Positions 28,883 to 36,906 of a DNA stretch of 38,313 nucleotides are shown here, piece by piece. The notes beneath the pieces were generated by a model. It saw nothing but the letters and a program-made list of their open reading frames with translations. It ran no database searches and was not told where the DNA came from. The translations under genes and the position numbers were made by a program. Each line of letters opens with the position of its first letter. Positions within the stretch are counted from its first letter, which is position 1. The DNA comes from Ignavibacteria bacterium (GTDB lineage Bacteria; Bacteroidota; Ignavibacteria; Kapaibacteriales; UBA4661). The DNA lies in contig JAAFHM010000003.1 in the NCBI GenBank assembly GCA_013298375.1, positions 1 to 38,313 on the forward strand. The letters are read 5' to 3'.

Positions 28883-29404
28883 TTAGTCTCGTTGTAGTGG
28901 CAACGGCGGACAAAGACCTAAGTATGCCAGTTGCTCAACTTTTTGCCGCTTTATGCTTTTGTGCGTCTGGCGATGCCTCAGCAATTCCTTCTTTACCTTA
29001 TCTAATAGCGGCAGAAAGAGAAATACTAACGCTATAAAGTACGGGCTGACGGATAGCACCAGTGCGCTTCCGATACTACCAAGCCCAACACATTGAGCAA
29101 TGATTGAGCGCATTTTCTTTTTGTGTTGCTCGTCATTTTCTGCAAGCCGCTCCGCTTCTTCCGCGTTCAGATACTGCCGCACCATTACCTCATCTTCGCT
29201 GTCCATCTCTGGGATACCATCAAAGCGCGTGTCATTCTTGATGCGCGGCATCGGTACAGAGACTTCGATTGTTGGCAGCATACCAGATTGCAAGGATTTC
29301 ACTATGTTTAGGAATACTTCGACACCCATACTTTCCGGTGTTTCTTGTGGCGGCGGCGCTACAACATCCATCAGCATAGCCGGCGGGGGAATGATAAGAA
29401 GCAT
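28883..29404 (-). CDS. membrane protein in the structural block (173 aa)
   Basis: The start is set at MLLIIPPPAMLMDVVAPPPQ, whose ATG overlaps the previous stop in TGATG. A proline-rich N-terminus and an acidic helix (about 65-100, EDEVMVRQYLNAEEAERLAE) precede a hydrophobic zone of two possible membrane segments (about 104-140, CVGLGSIGSALVLSVSPYFI) and a basic tail. Such a protein could be a holin or envelope protein, but its length and acidic part are unusual. No family is recognised. Confidence 0.55.
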   Translation of the reverse strand: MLLIIPPPAMLMDVVAPPPQETPESMGVEVFLNIVKSLQSGMLPTIEVSVPMPRIKNDTRFDGIPEMDSEDEVMVRQYLNAEEAERLAENDEQHKKKMRSIIAQCVGLGSIGSALVLSVSPYFIALVFLFLPLLDKVKKELLRHRQTHKSIKRQKVEQLAYLGLCPPLPLQRD

Positions 29405-29637
29405 CACATACCCAACACTTTCTTGATTTCTGCCAATTTCACCGCATCGGTGCATTGCCAAATCTTATTCACAAGTTTGCGCTTCTCTTTACGGAAAATA
29501 TCGTTTGCTTTGCTTATCTCACCCACCTTCTTTACCGGAAAGGTGCCTACCATGTCTGCCGCAAAAGTGCGGGGCTCTACGACGATAGGCACACCCCATA
29601 GACGGGGGTTTGCAGCGCAGTTATTTGTTTTGTTCAT
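29404..29637 (-). CDS. hypothetical protein (77 aa)
   Basis: It begins MNKTNNCAANPRLWGVPIVV and continues with a basic helical half (KANDIFRKEKRKLVNKIWQC). The start overlaps the upstream stop by four bases (ATGA) and the end overlaps the next start, so 29942-28883 is one tightly coupled unit. No motif is recognised. Confidence 0.55.
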   Translation of the reverse strand: MNKTNNCAANPRLWGVPIVVEPRTFAADMVGTFPVKKVGEISKANDIFRKEKRKLVNKIWQCTDAVKLAEIKKVLGM

Positions 29638-29942
29638 GATTTTGCTTCAACCGTTATACCTAATGTTACGCCTACAATGACTACTTTTAACGCATAATAT
29701 TCGTTTTTAATTCCGTGATAGGATAACCCGAAAAGTGCAAACTCAGGGTAAAGCATCGACGAAGTATTATTTAATGCAAACAACGCGCAAGCCCAATAAG
29801 CAATGTCTATCCTTTTAATCCTCTCTATGCTAAAGCTATGGAAAACAAAAGACTTGTTTCCCTTAGCGGAGGGAGAGCAAAAGGCTATTTTCAAGCTAAT
29901 GGCAACGCAGTGTTGCAAGGTTTCAAAATCAAAAGACTTCAT
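29634..29942 (-). CDS. small membrane protein (102 aa)
   Basis: The start is set at the ATG after AAAAGG (MKSFDFETLQHCVAISLKIA). An earlier start would place tRNA sequence in the protein (its GSIPAS segment is the T arm of the gene next door). Residues 45-75 (IAYWACALFALNNTSSMLYP) and 80-97 (YYALKVVIVGVTLGITVEA) are hydrophobic. It may be a two-pass membrane protein such as a holin. The evidence for function is weak. Confidence 0.5.
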   Translation of the reverse strand: MKSFDFETLQHCVAISLKIAFCSPSAKGNKSFVFHSFSIERIKRIDIAYWACALFALNNTSSMLYPEFALFGLSYHGIKNEYYALKVVIVGVTLGITVEAKS

Positions 29943-29974
29943 TGTTTCAGTTACCTTTTCGTATTGTTTGTGAG

Positions 29975-30108
29975 TCAAAGAGGCAGGAATCGAACCTGCG
30001 AGTGCAACCACCACCAGCCACATTGGACACCCCGCATTCGCAGGGATAACGTTGGATTTGAACCGACAATGTGTAGCTGCAAGCCAACAACCATTTCGTT
30101 ACTCTTTG
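29975..30108 (-). tRNA. composite tRNA-like gene (134 nt)
   Basis: The outer ends pair as an acceptor: CAAAGAG (30108-30102) with CTCTTTG (29982-29976), followed by A. A T arm GCAGG-TTCGATT-CCTGC lies at the 3' end. Near the 5' end AAC-GAAATGGTT-GTT resembles a D arm and CTTGCAG an anticodon loop (TGC, Ala) with a weak stem. Between them lies a second T-arm-like segment (GTCGG-TTCAAAT-CCAAC), a 6-bp hairpin (CCCTGC-GAAT-GCGGGG) and a CACATTG/CAATGTG pair. It could be two damaged tRNAs or one with an insertion. Confidence 0.4.
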
Positions 30109-30126
30109 AGATTTATAATACCTGCT

Positions 30127-30510
30127 TCACCAACTCAGCGTCACAAGGCTAATGCCTTCACGCCATTGGTTTGTAAATTGATTGTCAAAATGCTCTAAAT
30201 ACTCTTCTTTGCAATAGCCTCGTAACAACCAAAGTTCATCTAAACTTGTAATGTAAAACCCGCCTGTCCATTCTTTGTAAAATTCAGTCTTTAATATTTT
30301 TCCTGCATATCCAGCGTTTTTCGCTTGAAAAAACTGCTCACCATCGTAGGAATAAATAAATTTTGCGTATGCTAAAGAAATTTTGGCGAAAGAGCCTTTA
30401 CCCTCATCAAACGCTTCTTCGTCCTCACACATTTCTTCCAAAGAGAAAACCTCATTGTTTTCTGCTTTGCGGTTGTTTGATGCGTGATAGTGCGATATGT
30501 CTAAACCCAT
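30127..30510 (-). CDS. hypothetical protein (127 aa), MGLDI-type
   Basis: The start is set at MGLDISHYHASN; proteins that begin MGLDI with aromatic residues just after are a recurrent phage and bacterial family without known function. An acidic stretch (FSLEEMCEDEEAFDEGKGSF) and an aromatic C-terminal part (EFYKEWTGGFYITSLDELW) follow. It starts 11 bases after the portal gene and is probably co-transcribed. Confidence 0.6.
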   Translation of the reverse strand: MGLDISHYHASNNRKAENNEVFSLEEMCEDEEAFDEGKGSFAKISLAYAKFIYSYDGEQFFQAKNAGYAGKILKTEFYKEWTGGFYITSLDELWLLRGYCKEEYLEHFDNQFTNQWREGISLVTLSW

Positions 30511-30521
30511 AACTGCATTCC

Positions 30522-32606
30522 TTATTGTCTCACCGGAAAAATTACACATCGACAATTTATATCCTGCTCTGCCACGCCAAACCCGCCCGGATACTGTGCT
30601 TTCTTGCCATTCGGTGCGGTAAAAAAACCATCCTCATCAGCAATTTGCCCATCCATTTTGCGGTGGTCGTCTCTCACGTCGTCGTCACGCTCAGAGAGCC
30701 ACGACTTTTGAAATTCAAACTTGGCAAACGTTTCGTGCTGTGCTTTGCCGTTGGCGACCGTTGCCGTCGTCTTGGCTATCCGTACTGCTTTCCAAGCGTT
30801 CGCGCCCGAATACGGCTCAAAGGATTTGCTGAGTTTTGCGGTAATCTCATCGGCGCTGGCTGTTGCATTTGCTTCCAGCATTGTTTGCACATCCGCCTTA
30901 ACCGAACCCGCAACCGTCGTAATCTTTGCGCTTGATTCATTGACAACGCTTTCGATAATTTCATCAAAGTCTGATTTTACCGCATTCCAGTTTTCACCAA
31001 TTTCTTCACACGCAGCCTTTAGACTCTTGATAACAGAAGCCTTCACCGCTTTACCCGTTTGCTCTTCTAAAATATCCGCAATGACTTCAGCGTCCAGAAT
31101 TTCACCGACATCTTCCGGCACAGACAGGTTCGGATTTTCTTTCTGCCACGCTTTTAAGCGCTTTTCCACATCCTTGTTTGCTTTCTCGAATGCCTTTTTG
31201 ATAGCGACAAGCAGCGAATCTTCCTGCGCTTTGAGGTGTGCGTCTTGACGCTGCCAGTATTTTGTACGAATCGCTTCCTCATCTTCTTTGAACAAGAATT
31301 GCTGTACGCCCTGTGTGAGCAAACCCTTTATTCTTTGCCCCTTGCCAAGCATCGGCGCTGCGGGGGCTTCGATTTGAAATTTGAAGTTGTCCCCTTCGGG
31401 AACTTCAGGAAAACCAAGCGTGGTGCGGGTTTCATTCAGTTTAATCACGCCGCCCGTGTAGAGCGACAAAACACGTGCTTGCTTTTCGTTTTCCTTCTCC
31501 TGAAGCGCCATCACGCGGCTTGTGTCGAACTTTACGATAAGATTTTCGCCATCCTCGTATTCGCTCCGCATGGACTCTTGTATCTGCTCGGCAGCGCTGC
31601 GCCAAAGCGGAACAAGCGTATAATCCGTGAACACCTTCATTGCCTGACCGAAATTGCTGTACGTTGCCGAATCCAGCCCCACGCCCAAACCCGCTACGAT
31701 TGCCGGAACACCCAAGACCGCAGCAATGCGCGTTTCAGGGATTTTCATAAGTTGGTCTAGCTGCAATTCATTCAAACCCAGCGACAATCGTTGAACCGTC
31801 ATACCGCCCGCAAGCACGGCAGGAAGCCCAAAATTTTTGCCACCGAATTTCTTTTTTACCTCTTCCTTCATTTCAGCCATTTGCTTGTCGTTAATATTAA
31901 CATCTGCCGGAAGGCTAAATATCGTGCGCGGCATTGCGTCATTTTCGAGCAGTCCGGCAACATAGGCTTGTGCGGCGCTCTCTGAGCCAATCTCACGCCC
32001 CGCCATGACAATCGGAGAAAGCGCTTTCACGGGATTATCAAAATCTACACTCAGCCATTTCAAATGCACAATCTCACGCGGCATGAGTTCTTCGTACCGA
32101 GCGCCATTATTAAAACGATAGCCCTGCACCCGCTTTTTGGTTGTCGGCAGAAATGAAACGTTGCCATCATGGTACGGCACGAGTGCAATTACGCGCCCGT
32201 CCCTCGCCCGAATCTTGCGCCAGTAGCAGTTTCCGCCTGCTCCTTTGTAATACATAGTGTACATGAGTAATTCCGATTGACTCATCGGCTCGTCGTCCAC
32301 GTCTCCCCAGAGCAAAGGATTGTACGGCATTCGGAGCAGATTGGAAAGCGGGTGATCGTCCAGCACCTTGCCTGTGCGCTTATCCAAAACCAGCAATGGC
32401 GGCTCCGAAAACGTCCGCGCCAATACGCCCAAAGACGCAGCAACAGCGCTGTTAAATTGCGCTATGTGCGCGGCGGCTTGGAAGTTGTAGCTCGAAAAAA
32501 CTTTCGGCATAAAGCCAGAATCAATCAAATAGCTGAACAGCCCCTTGCGCCCGAAGTTCGGGGCAAGAGAACGGAATCCGTCTGATATTTTGGCGAGGAC
32601 GCTCAT
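30522..32606 (-). CDS. portal protein fused to an Mu gpF-like domain (694 aa)
   Basis: The start is set at MSVLAKISDGFRSL, sharing a base with the previous stop (TAATG). Residues 30-430 match HK97-type portals: HPLSNLLRMPYNPL, ELLMYTMYYKGAGGNCYWRK, EIVHLKWLSVDFDNPVKALS, then LGVPAIVAGLGVGLDSATYS. The C-terminal 120 residues match the phage Mu F-like/SPP1 gp7 family: FQKSWLSERDDDVRDDHRKM, then YPGGF and INCRCVIFPVR. Most siphoviruses encode these as two genes; here they are one chain joined by a charged helical linker (about 460-590). Confidence 0.85.
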   Translation of the reverse strand: MSVLAKISDGFRSLAPNFGRKGLFSYLIDSGFMPKVFSSYNFQAAAHIAQFNSAVAASLGVLARTFSEPPLLVLDKRTGKVLDDHPLSNLLRMPYNPLLWGDVDDEPMSQSELLMYTMYYKGAGGNCYWRKIRARDGRVIALVPYHDGNVSFLPTTKKRVQGYRFNNGARYEELMPREIVHLKWLSVDFDNPVKALSPIVMAGREIGSESAAQAYVAGLLENDAMPRTIFSLPADVNINDKQMAEMKEEVKKKFGGKNFGLPAVLAGGMTVQRLSLGLNELQLDQLMKIPETRIAAVLGVPAIVAGLGVGLDSATYSNFGQAMKVFTDYTLVPLWRSAAEQIQESMRSEYEDGENLIVKFDTSRVMALQEKENEKQARVLSLYTGGVIKLNETRTTLGFPEVPEGDNFKFQIEAPAAPMLGKGQRIKGLLTQGVQQFLFKEDEEAIRTKYWQRQDAHLKAQEDSLLVAIKKAFEKANKDVEKRLKAWQKENPNLSVPEDVGEILDAEVIADILEEQTGKAVKASVIKSLKAACEEIGENWNAVKSDFDEIIESVVNESSAKITTVAGSVKADVQTMLEANATASADEITAKLSKSFEPYSGANAWKAVRIAKTTATVANGKAQHETFAKFEFQKSWLSERDDDVRDDHRKMDGQIADEDGFFTAPNGKKAQYPGGFGVAEQDINCRCVIFPVRQ

Positions 32607-32806
32607 TAGTTCAAGATAATTGGGACGATTTGCGCCATTCTCAAAGCTCTGTTTATTGCAAGCGTTCTTGATACAACAGCCGAAGTAATACACATATTTT
32701 TCATCAATTCAAGCATCGCTTCGGGCGTAGTCACTTGCATATCAATTTCGGCTATAAGAGTAAAACCTACTTCCTCAACTGTTGTCAGTGTTATTGTTTG
32801 CGTCAT
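32606..32806 (-). CDS. hypothetical small protein (66 aa)
   Basis: It starts MTQTITLTTVEEVGFTLIAE, overlaps the previous gene by four bases and shares its last base with the portal start. The protein is compact with a helical C-terminus (VSRTLAINRALRMAQIVPII). Its place between terminase and portal is a common site for small unknown phage genes. Confidence 0.55.
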   Translation of the reverse strand: MTQTITLTTVEEVGFTLIAEIDMQVTTPEAMLELMKNMCITSAVVSRTLAINRALRMAQIVPIILN

Positions 32807-33240
32807 GCTGGTTGCGAGATCCGCAAAAATTCATAAAAAATGCCCTTGAACTCTACCGCATCAGTCTCTGCCTTAGGGTTTTTCGGTGCCGTAACATCTA
32901 GCCTCTTTAATTCTTCCGACATTCGACGAAAAGCTTTGTTAATCTCTCCTTCGTTGCAATGCTGAATAATGAACTTGGGTTCGCGACGATAATAGCGCCG
33001 CCAGCGCTTTAGTATATCGCCGATGCCTCCATGCAAAGAATAATATTCGCTGTCGTATGTCACACTAATAACACTATTACGTAAATCATATTCAAGGGCA
33101 AGTAAATTGCCGCGCAAAGCATCGTAAACAAAAACGATATGGTTCTTATCATTCTGAATATTTAACGCGGAAAGTAATCTATTACAGACTTCGTTCAGGT
33201 CCGGTTTGTTTACCGGCATATCATTTACAGGTATCATCAT
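32803..33240 (-). CDS. hypothetical protein between terminase and portal (145 aa)
   Basis: The start ATG is one base after the large terminase stop; a longer frame would overlap that gene. It begins MMIPVNDMPVNKPDLNEVCN. The protein is soluble, with a basic aromatic segment (LKRWRRYYRREPKFIIQHCN). Beta-like strands (ISVTYDSEYYSLHGG) come before it. No family is recognised. Confidence 0.55.
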   Translation of the reverse strand: MMIPVNDMPVNKPDLNEVCNRLLSALNIQNDKNHIVFVYDALRGNLLALEYDLRNSVISVTYDSEYYSLHGGIGDILKRWRRYYRREPKFIIQHCNEGEINKAFRRMSEELKRLDVTAPKNPKAETDAVEFKGIFYEFLRISQPA

Positions 33241-33241
33241 A

Positions 33242-34465
33242 TCAATCATCAAAAGTAAAAATGCCAACTCGTTTCTTGTTTTGTGCTGCAAAGGCATACG
33301 CTGCAGCATCTATCATGTCGTCATGCGCTCCAACAGGGAACGCTAAAAGTTCATTTTCAAAGTCTTTACCGATGCGCTCGGTGTGGAACACAAGCCCTTG
33401 TTCGTAGCGGGTTTGGAGCGGCATAAACCGCGTCAATTTGTCCTTGTCCGGCGTAACGGCGCGTATCGGCAGCGCTGTTGTGCGTCGGAGTTCTTGAATG
33501 ACACTGGCTTGATACTGTACGTTCTCAATAGCAATTTCGCTCGGCTGCCACGTCTCCGACATTGCCGCGATAAATGCCAGTACGCCTTGAAACTCTGTCC
33601 GTATGCGCTTTGCATCTAGTATGTACACATTGCCATCGCCATCTCTGCCAACCACAACAGCCGCCGTGTAGTCCGATTTGGTCTTGGTGCTGATAGCCAA
33701 ATCCACGCCCATCGTAATTGTAAGCGCTGCCAAGTCTGGCGGATTGCCATAGCGAATATGCTCCGGCTTCACTGCCGTGCCTGTCTGCTCCACGAACTTC
33801 CCGAATATCTCTTGCTGCTGCACCGCTTCCGGCATATCCTCTCTCATATCGTCAATGTCAGCATGGCTGATAAATGGATTATCGTAGCTCGTGTATTGCA
33901 GTAAGCGGTACTGCCTGTTTTCTGTGTCCGCTTCCGCCCGCTTTGCAAGTGTAAAGAACGTGTGTTCGCCGTGTTTTGTCATTTTGCCTTTCGGCACCCC
34001 TGCCGCAATCAGGCGCGAATCGCTAAAGTCCAGCATCATCGGCTTCACGGCATTTTGAAACAAGTACGGGTCCGAAAGAATGATACCAGCCTCGTTCAAG
34101 AAAATATCCTTGTACCCGAACCCTTCCCAGTTTTCTGGTCTGTCCGCGCTGCGAAAATCACAAACGCTGCCCAGTAAACGAAGCTCTTTTTTTTGAATAT
34201 TCCAGTTCCACAAAGATTTTGGCAGCTTTTTCAGTATCGGCATGAAATACCGTGAGAAATACCTGTCAATGTTACTGTTAATCGTGTCGCCCCAGAGGAG
34301 CGGTGTCCTGCCGTAAAGCATATACTCGATGTACGCTTGCGCTGCCCCGATGGTCAAACCTAACCGCCGCCCTTTTGTGACGACGGTGTATTTAGCCCGC
34401 GCTTTCGAGAGAAATATTTCCTTCTGCGCGTCGGTATACTTCAGATTGAGTTCCAGAGATAACAT
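33242..34465 (-). CDS. terminase large subunit (407 aa)
   Basis: The ATPase half has KYTVVTKGRRLGLT as a deviant Walker A (about 24-37) and YKDIFLNEAGII in the Walker B position, with N in place of the usual D. The nuclease half has the RNase H-like triad: D in MGVDLA (about 250), E in IAIENVQYQ (about 310) and D in AHDDMIDAAAYA (about 378). At 407 residues it is short but complete. It overlaps the small subunit by 74 bases. The enzyme packages and cuts phage DNA. Confidence 0.88.
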   Translation of the reverse strand: MLSLELNLKYTDAQKEIFLSKARAKYTVVTKGRRLGLTIGAAQAYIEYMLYGRTPLLWGDTINSNIDRYFSRYFMPILKKLPKSLWNWNIQKKELRLLGSVCDFRSADRPENWEGFGYKDIFLNEAGIILSDPYLFQNAVKPMMLDFSDSRLIAAGVPKGKMTKHGEHTFFTLAKRAEADTENRQYRLLQYTSYDNPFISHADIDDMREDMPEAVQQQEIFGKFVEQTGTAVKPEHIRYGNPPDLAALTITMGVDLAISTKTKSDYTAAVVVGRDGDGNVYILDAKRIRTEFQGVLAFIAAMSETWQPSEIAIENVQYQASVIQELRRTTALPIRAVTPDKDKLTRFMPLQTRYEQGLVFHTERIGKDFENELLAFPVGAHDDMIDAAAYAFAAQNKKRVGIFTFDD

Positions 34466-35126
34466 CCCGTACAATGACTATTTGCGTTTCTTCCTTTTTC
34501 TCGTCCTTATCCTTTTTGCCGAATATTTCCGGCATAAGCGATTGCAAAACAAACTTCGTCATGCCTTCGGTTGCGAATACGCTTTGCTGGTCGGTGATTA
34601 CTTCTTTCAACGTCTGAACATCTTGTCCGTCCATATTTTTCACAACCGAATACCGCTTCCGTACTTTTTCCAGAGATGGCTTCTCTAGCATTTTAACCGT
34701 CGCAGCCAAAGCAGCCTCTTTCATTTTGCCGAGAATCTCAATCTCTGCTTCTTTCTTTGCCGCCAACTTTGCCGCATCAATCTCTTTCAGTTCAAAATTA
34801 TCAAATGCCCGTATCCGCTCATCCCATTCGTACTCCGTTTTCCACTTGCGGAAGCTGCTCGAAACCTTCGGCTTTTTTGCTTCTGTTTTTTTTTGCGCTT
34901 TTCTACCGCTTTTTTCCGCTTTTTTCCGCTTTTTTCCGCTTTTTTGTGATTCACGAGTTTCAGTATATCGCCTGAAAGCCTCATCAATACTACGCCCAGA
35001 GCCACAGTCACGATACGCTAAAAATCCAGCGTATGCAGCATCTTTTTCCCACGCCTGATGCTCCCAGATATTGCCTTCGTACTCACGCAGCACATTGGAA
35101 CTCCTCTGTTTTGAGAACCTCGCCAT
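34392..35126 (-). CDS. terminase small subunit-like protein (244 aa)
   Basis: The gene lies directly upstream of the large terminase. The N-terminal part (YEGNIWEHQAWEKDAAYAGF, residues 15-34, then SIDEAFRRYTE) looks like a DNA-binding helical domain. A lysine-rich segment (about 60-90, ESQKSGKKRKKAEKSGRKAQ) is encoded by 10-bp tandem repeats. FRKWKTEYEWDERIRAFDNF and a long helix (AKLAAKKEAEIEILGKMKEA) typical of small terminases follow. It is expected to recognise the packaging site. Confidence 0.7.
   Translation of the reverse strand: MARFSKQRSSNVLREYEGNIWEHQAWEKDAAYAGFLAYRDCGSGRSIDEAFRRYTETRESQKSGKKRKKAEKSGRKAQKKTEAKKPKVSSSFRKWKTEYEWDERIRAFDNFELKEIDAAKLAAKKEAEIEILGKMKEAALAATVKMLEKPSLEKVRKRYSVVKNMDGQDVQTLKEVITDQQSVFATEGMTKFVLQSLMPEIFGKKDKDEKKEETQIVIVRDVISGTQSEVYRRAEGNISLESAG
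34911..34940. repeat. three 10-bp tandem repeats inside the small terminase gene
   Basis: TTTTTCCGCT occurs three times in exact tandem on the plus strand, with partial units on both sides. Ten bases is not a multiple of three, so gain or loss of a unit would shift the frame. On the coding strand the units create A-AAA-AAG in frame. Confidence 0.75.
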
Positions 35127-36396
35127 TTCGCTTTATCGTGATTGGCGTATTTGTGGATTTCGAGTATGCGATAACGCGGCGAACAATCGCATCGCAAAAC
35201 GATACTTCTTGCTCTATCGTATTACAATAGCGTCCGTTCTGAAGAGATGCCAACAGCGTAGAGCCGCTTCCGGCAAACAAATCAAGAACAAGTTCACCAG
35301 ATTGAGAACTGTTCAGCAGCGCCCGTTGAATGAGCGCTATTGGTTTTTGTGTTGGATGAATATACGTGCTGTTGTGTTCGGTCGGGACATCCCAAACATT
35401 CGTTTCATTATTTGCTCCGAACCAGCGCTTGGTCGTCGTCGGCATACCTTTGCCGCCAACGATGCACGGTTCGTACTGTCTGTGGTAGTGCGCCCACGAC
35501 ATTGTGAATGTTTGCTTTACCCAAATAAGTGGAATAGCATCGTAATGAACATCGCTATTCTTGAACGCTGCCGTCACCATGTCGTAGTATTTCGCTGCGT
35601 ACCACACGTAATAATGCGCGTCATCAATAAGGCTCGCCTTTGCATTGCGCAAAATCGCATTGAGGAATGTTGCATAATCATCATCGGGCATTTCATCTTT
35701 CCAATCTGAGCAGTACACGTCTGTCCAGTCTTTCGCATCCTTGCCGCGCCCTTTGGTATTGAACTCCGCATACGAAATGTTATAAGGCGGGTCGGTAAAG
35801 AGTAGCGCTGCTTTTTTGCCGCCCATAAGCAGCGCTACATCGGCGGCATTTGTTGAGTCACCGCACAAAAGGCGGCTCGTCATACCGTTACACTCAAACT
35901 CGTAGAGGTCGCCTTTTTTCGTGATAGCTTCTGCTTTTATCTCTGACAAAGGCGTTTCAACTGACTCTGGAACAGTCTCGTTTTTACTCCCTGCCGACAA
36001 AGCGGTAAACTCCGCATCATCCCAAAAGCCCGACAAATCAATCTCTTTGCCCAATTCTTCCAACATCTCCGTATCCCACTCCGCTAATTCCGCCGAGCGG
36101 TTATCATACAGCGACAATTTCCGCTTCTGCTCAGGCGTAAGATTCGTGCGTTTCACCGCAATAATCTCATCGCCGTTTGCTTCAACGATGCGCACATTCG
36201 TAATGCCAGCCTTCTCCGCAGCCTGCACGGTACCGTTTCCTGCTAGGATGGTATTATCCTCGTCAATGACGATAGACCGCGCCGCACCTACATCGGCAAG
36301 CGACGTGGCAATCATGTCAAGATTCCGCTCGTTATGCTTTCGGGCATTGCGCGGGCCTTGCGTGAGGTCTGCGATATGGAGAGTATTCTTAGCCAT
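35083..36396 (-). CDS. ParB-domain DNA methyltransferase (437 aa)
   Basis: The start is set at MAKNTLHIADLTQGPRNARK; the longer frame reads through the previous gene in another frame. Residues 8-125 are a ParB/Srx-like domain (NERNLDMIATSLADVG, then TILAGNGTVQAAEKAG). The rest is a DNA amino-methyltransferase with TDPPYNISY (motif IV) before DLFAGSGSTLLAS (motif I), the order of the beta class (N6-adenine or N4-cytosine). Such fusions are frequent next to phage terminases and probably protect phage DNA from host restriction. Confidence 0.88.
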   Translation of the reverse strand: MAKNTLHIADLTQGPRNARKHNERNLDMIATSLADVGAARSIVIDEDNTILAGNGTVQAAEKAGITNVRIVEANGDEIIAVKRTNLTPEQKRKLSLYDNRSAELAEWDTEMLEELGKEIDLSGFWDDAEFTALSAGSKNETVPESVETPLSEIKAEAITKKGDLYEFECNGMTSRLLCGDSTNAADVALLMGGKKAALLFTDPPYNISYAEFNTKGRGKDAKDWTDVYCSDWKDEMPDDDYATFLNAILRNAKASLIDDAHYYVWYAAKYYDMVTAAFKNSDVHYDAIPLIWVKQTFTMSWAHYHRQYEPCIVGGKGMPTTTKRWFGANNETNVWDVPTEHNSTYIHPTQKPIALIQRALLNSSQSGELVLDLFAGSGSTLLASLQNGRYCNTIEQEVSFCDAIVRRVIAYSKSTNTPITIKRNGEVLKTEEFQCAA

Positions 36397-36892
36397 TCTT
36401 CTTCCCGCCCTCTTTAGCGACGGTTTTCTCCACATCCGCAGCCACATTCGCCACCATTTTTTCAAACTCCGCCTTGGCTTTCGCCTCTTCCGCAATCGCA
36501 TCGTCAATCATCGCCTGCATATCCTCTATGCGTCCGGCAAATTCCTCCTCGCGGGTGGCGGCTTTTTTCTCCCAATCCTCGGCTTGCTTGCGGAGCGATT
36601 CGGCGGTGTTCCGCATGGCGATTGTGCCTTGTATGCCTTGCTGGTCGTTGCCTTTTTCGACAAATGTTTTTAGTTCTTGCAATGCTTCGCTAAGTTTTTG
36701 CGAGGTTACGCTTGGGAGAACATGAATCACGACCTCTTGGGTATAGTTGTCGCAATAATCCTGCTCAATATTGAGCAGCACGTTCCCGAACGAGTCTATC
36801 GTAGAATGTATGCGGGTTTTACCCGCTTTTCGTGCAGCGCGGTAGGCTTCAATCATGCCGACCATGCGGCGTTGGAGTTGTGTTTGTGTCAT
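36389..36892 (-). CDS. hypothetical coiled-coil protein (167 aa)
   Basis: It begins MTQTQLQRRMVGMIEAYRAA and contains a short beta-like part (YTQEVVIHVLPSVTSQKL). A long charged helix (about 95-160, ESLRKQAEDWEKKAATREEE) is likely coiled coil. The end overlaps the methyltransferase start by eight bases. The position at the start of the packaging module is notable, but no family is recognised. Confidence 0.6.
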   Translation of the reverse strand: MTQTQLQRRMVGMIEAYRAARKAGKTRIHSTIDSFGNVLLNIEQDYCDNYTQEVVIHVLPSVTSQKLSEALQELKTFVEKGNDQQGIQGTIAMRNTAESLRKQAEDWEKKAATREEEFAGRIEDMQAMIDDAIAEEAKAKAEFEKMVANVAADVEKTVAKEGGKKNG

Positions 36893-36906
36893 GGCTGTTG
36901 TTGAAA

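Noticed and set aside
29943..30023. N-terminal signal-peptide-like extension of the 29634 gene (MWLVVVALAGSIPASL)
   Set aside because: These codons are the T arm and 3' part of a tRNA-like gene; GSIPAS is a typical translation of a T arm. A later ATG with a ribosome site was used.
36397..36507. Longer start for the methyltransferase
   Set aside because: The added 37 residues are arginine/tryptophan-rich and overlap the previous gene in another frame; the later ATG overlaps its stop by eight bases, the usual coupling here.
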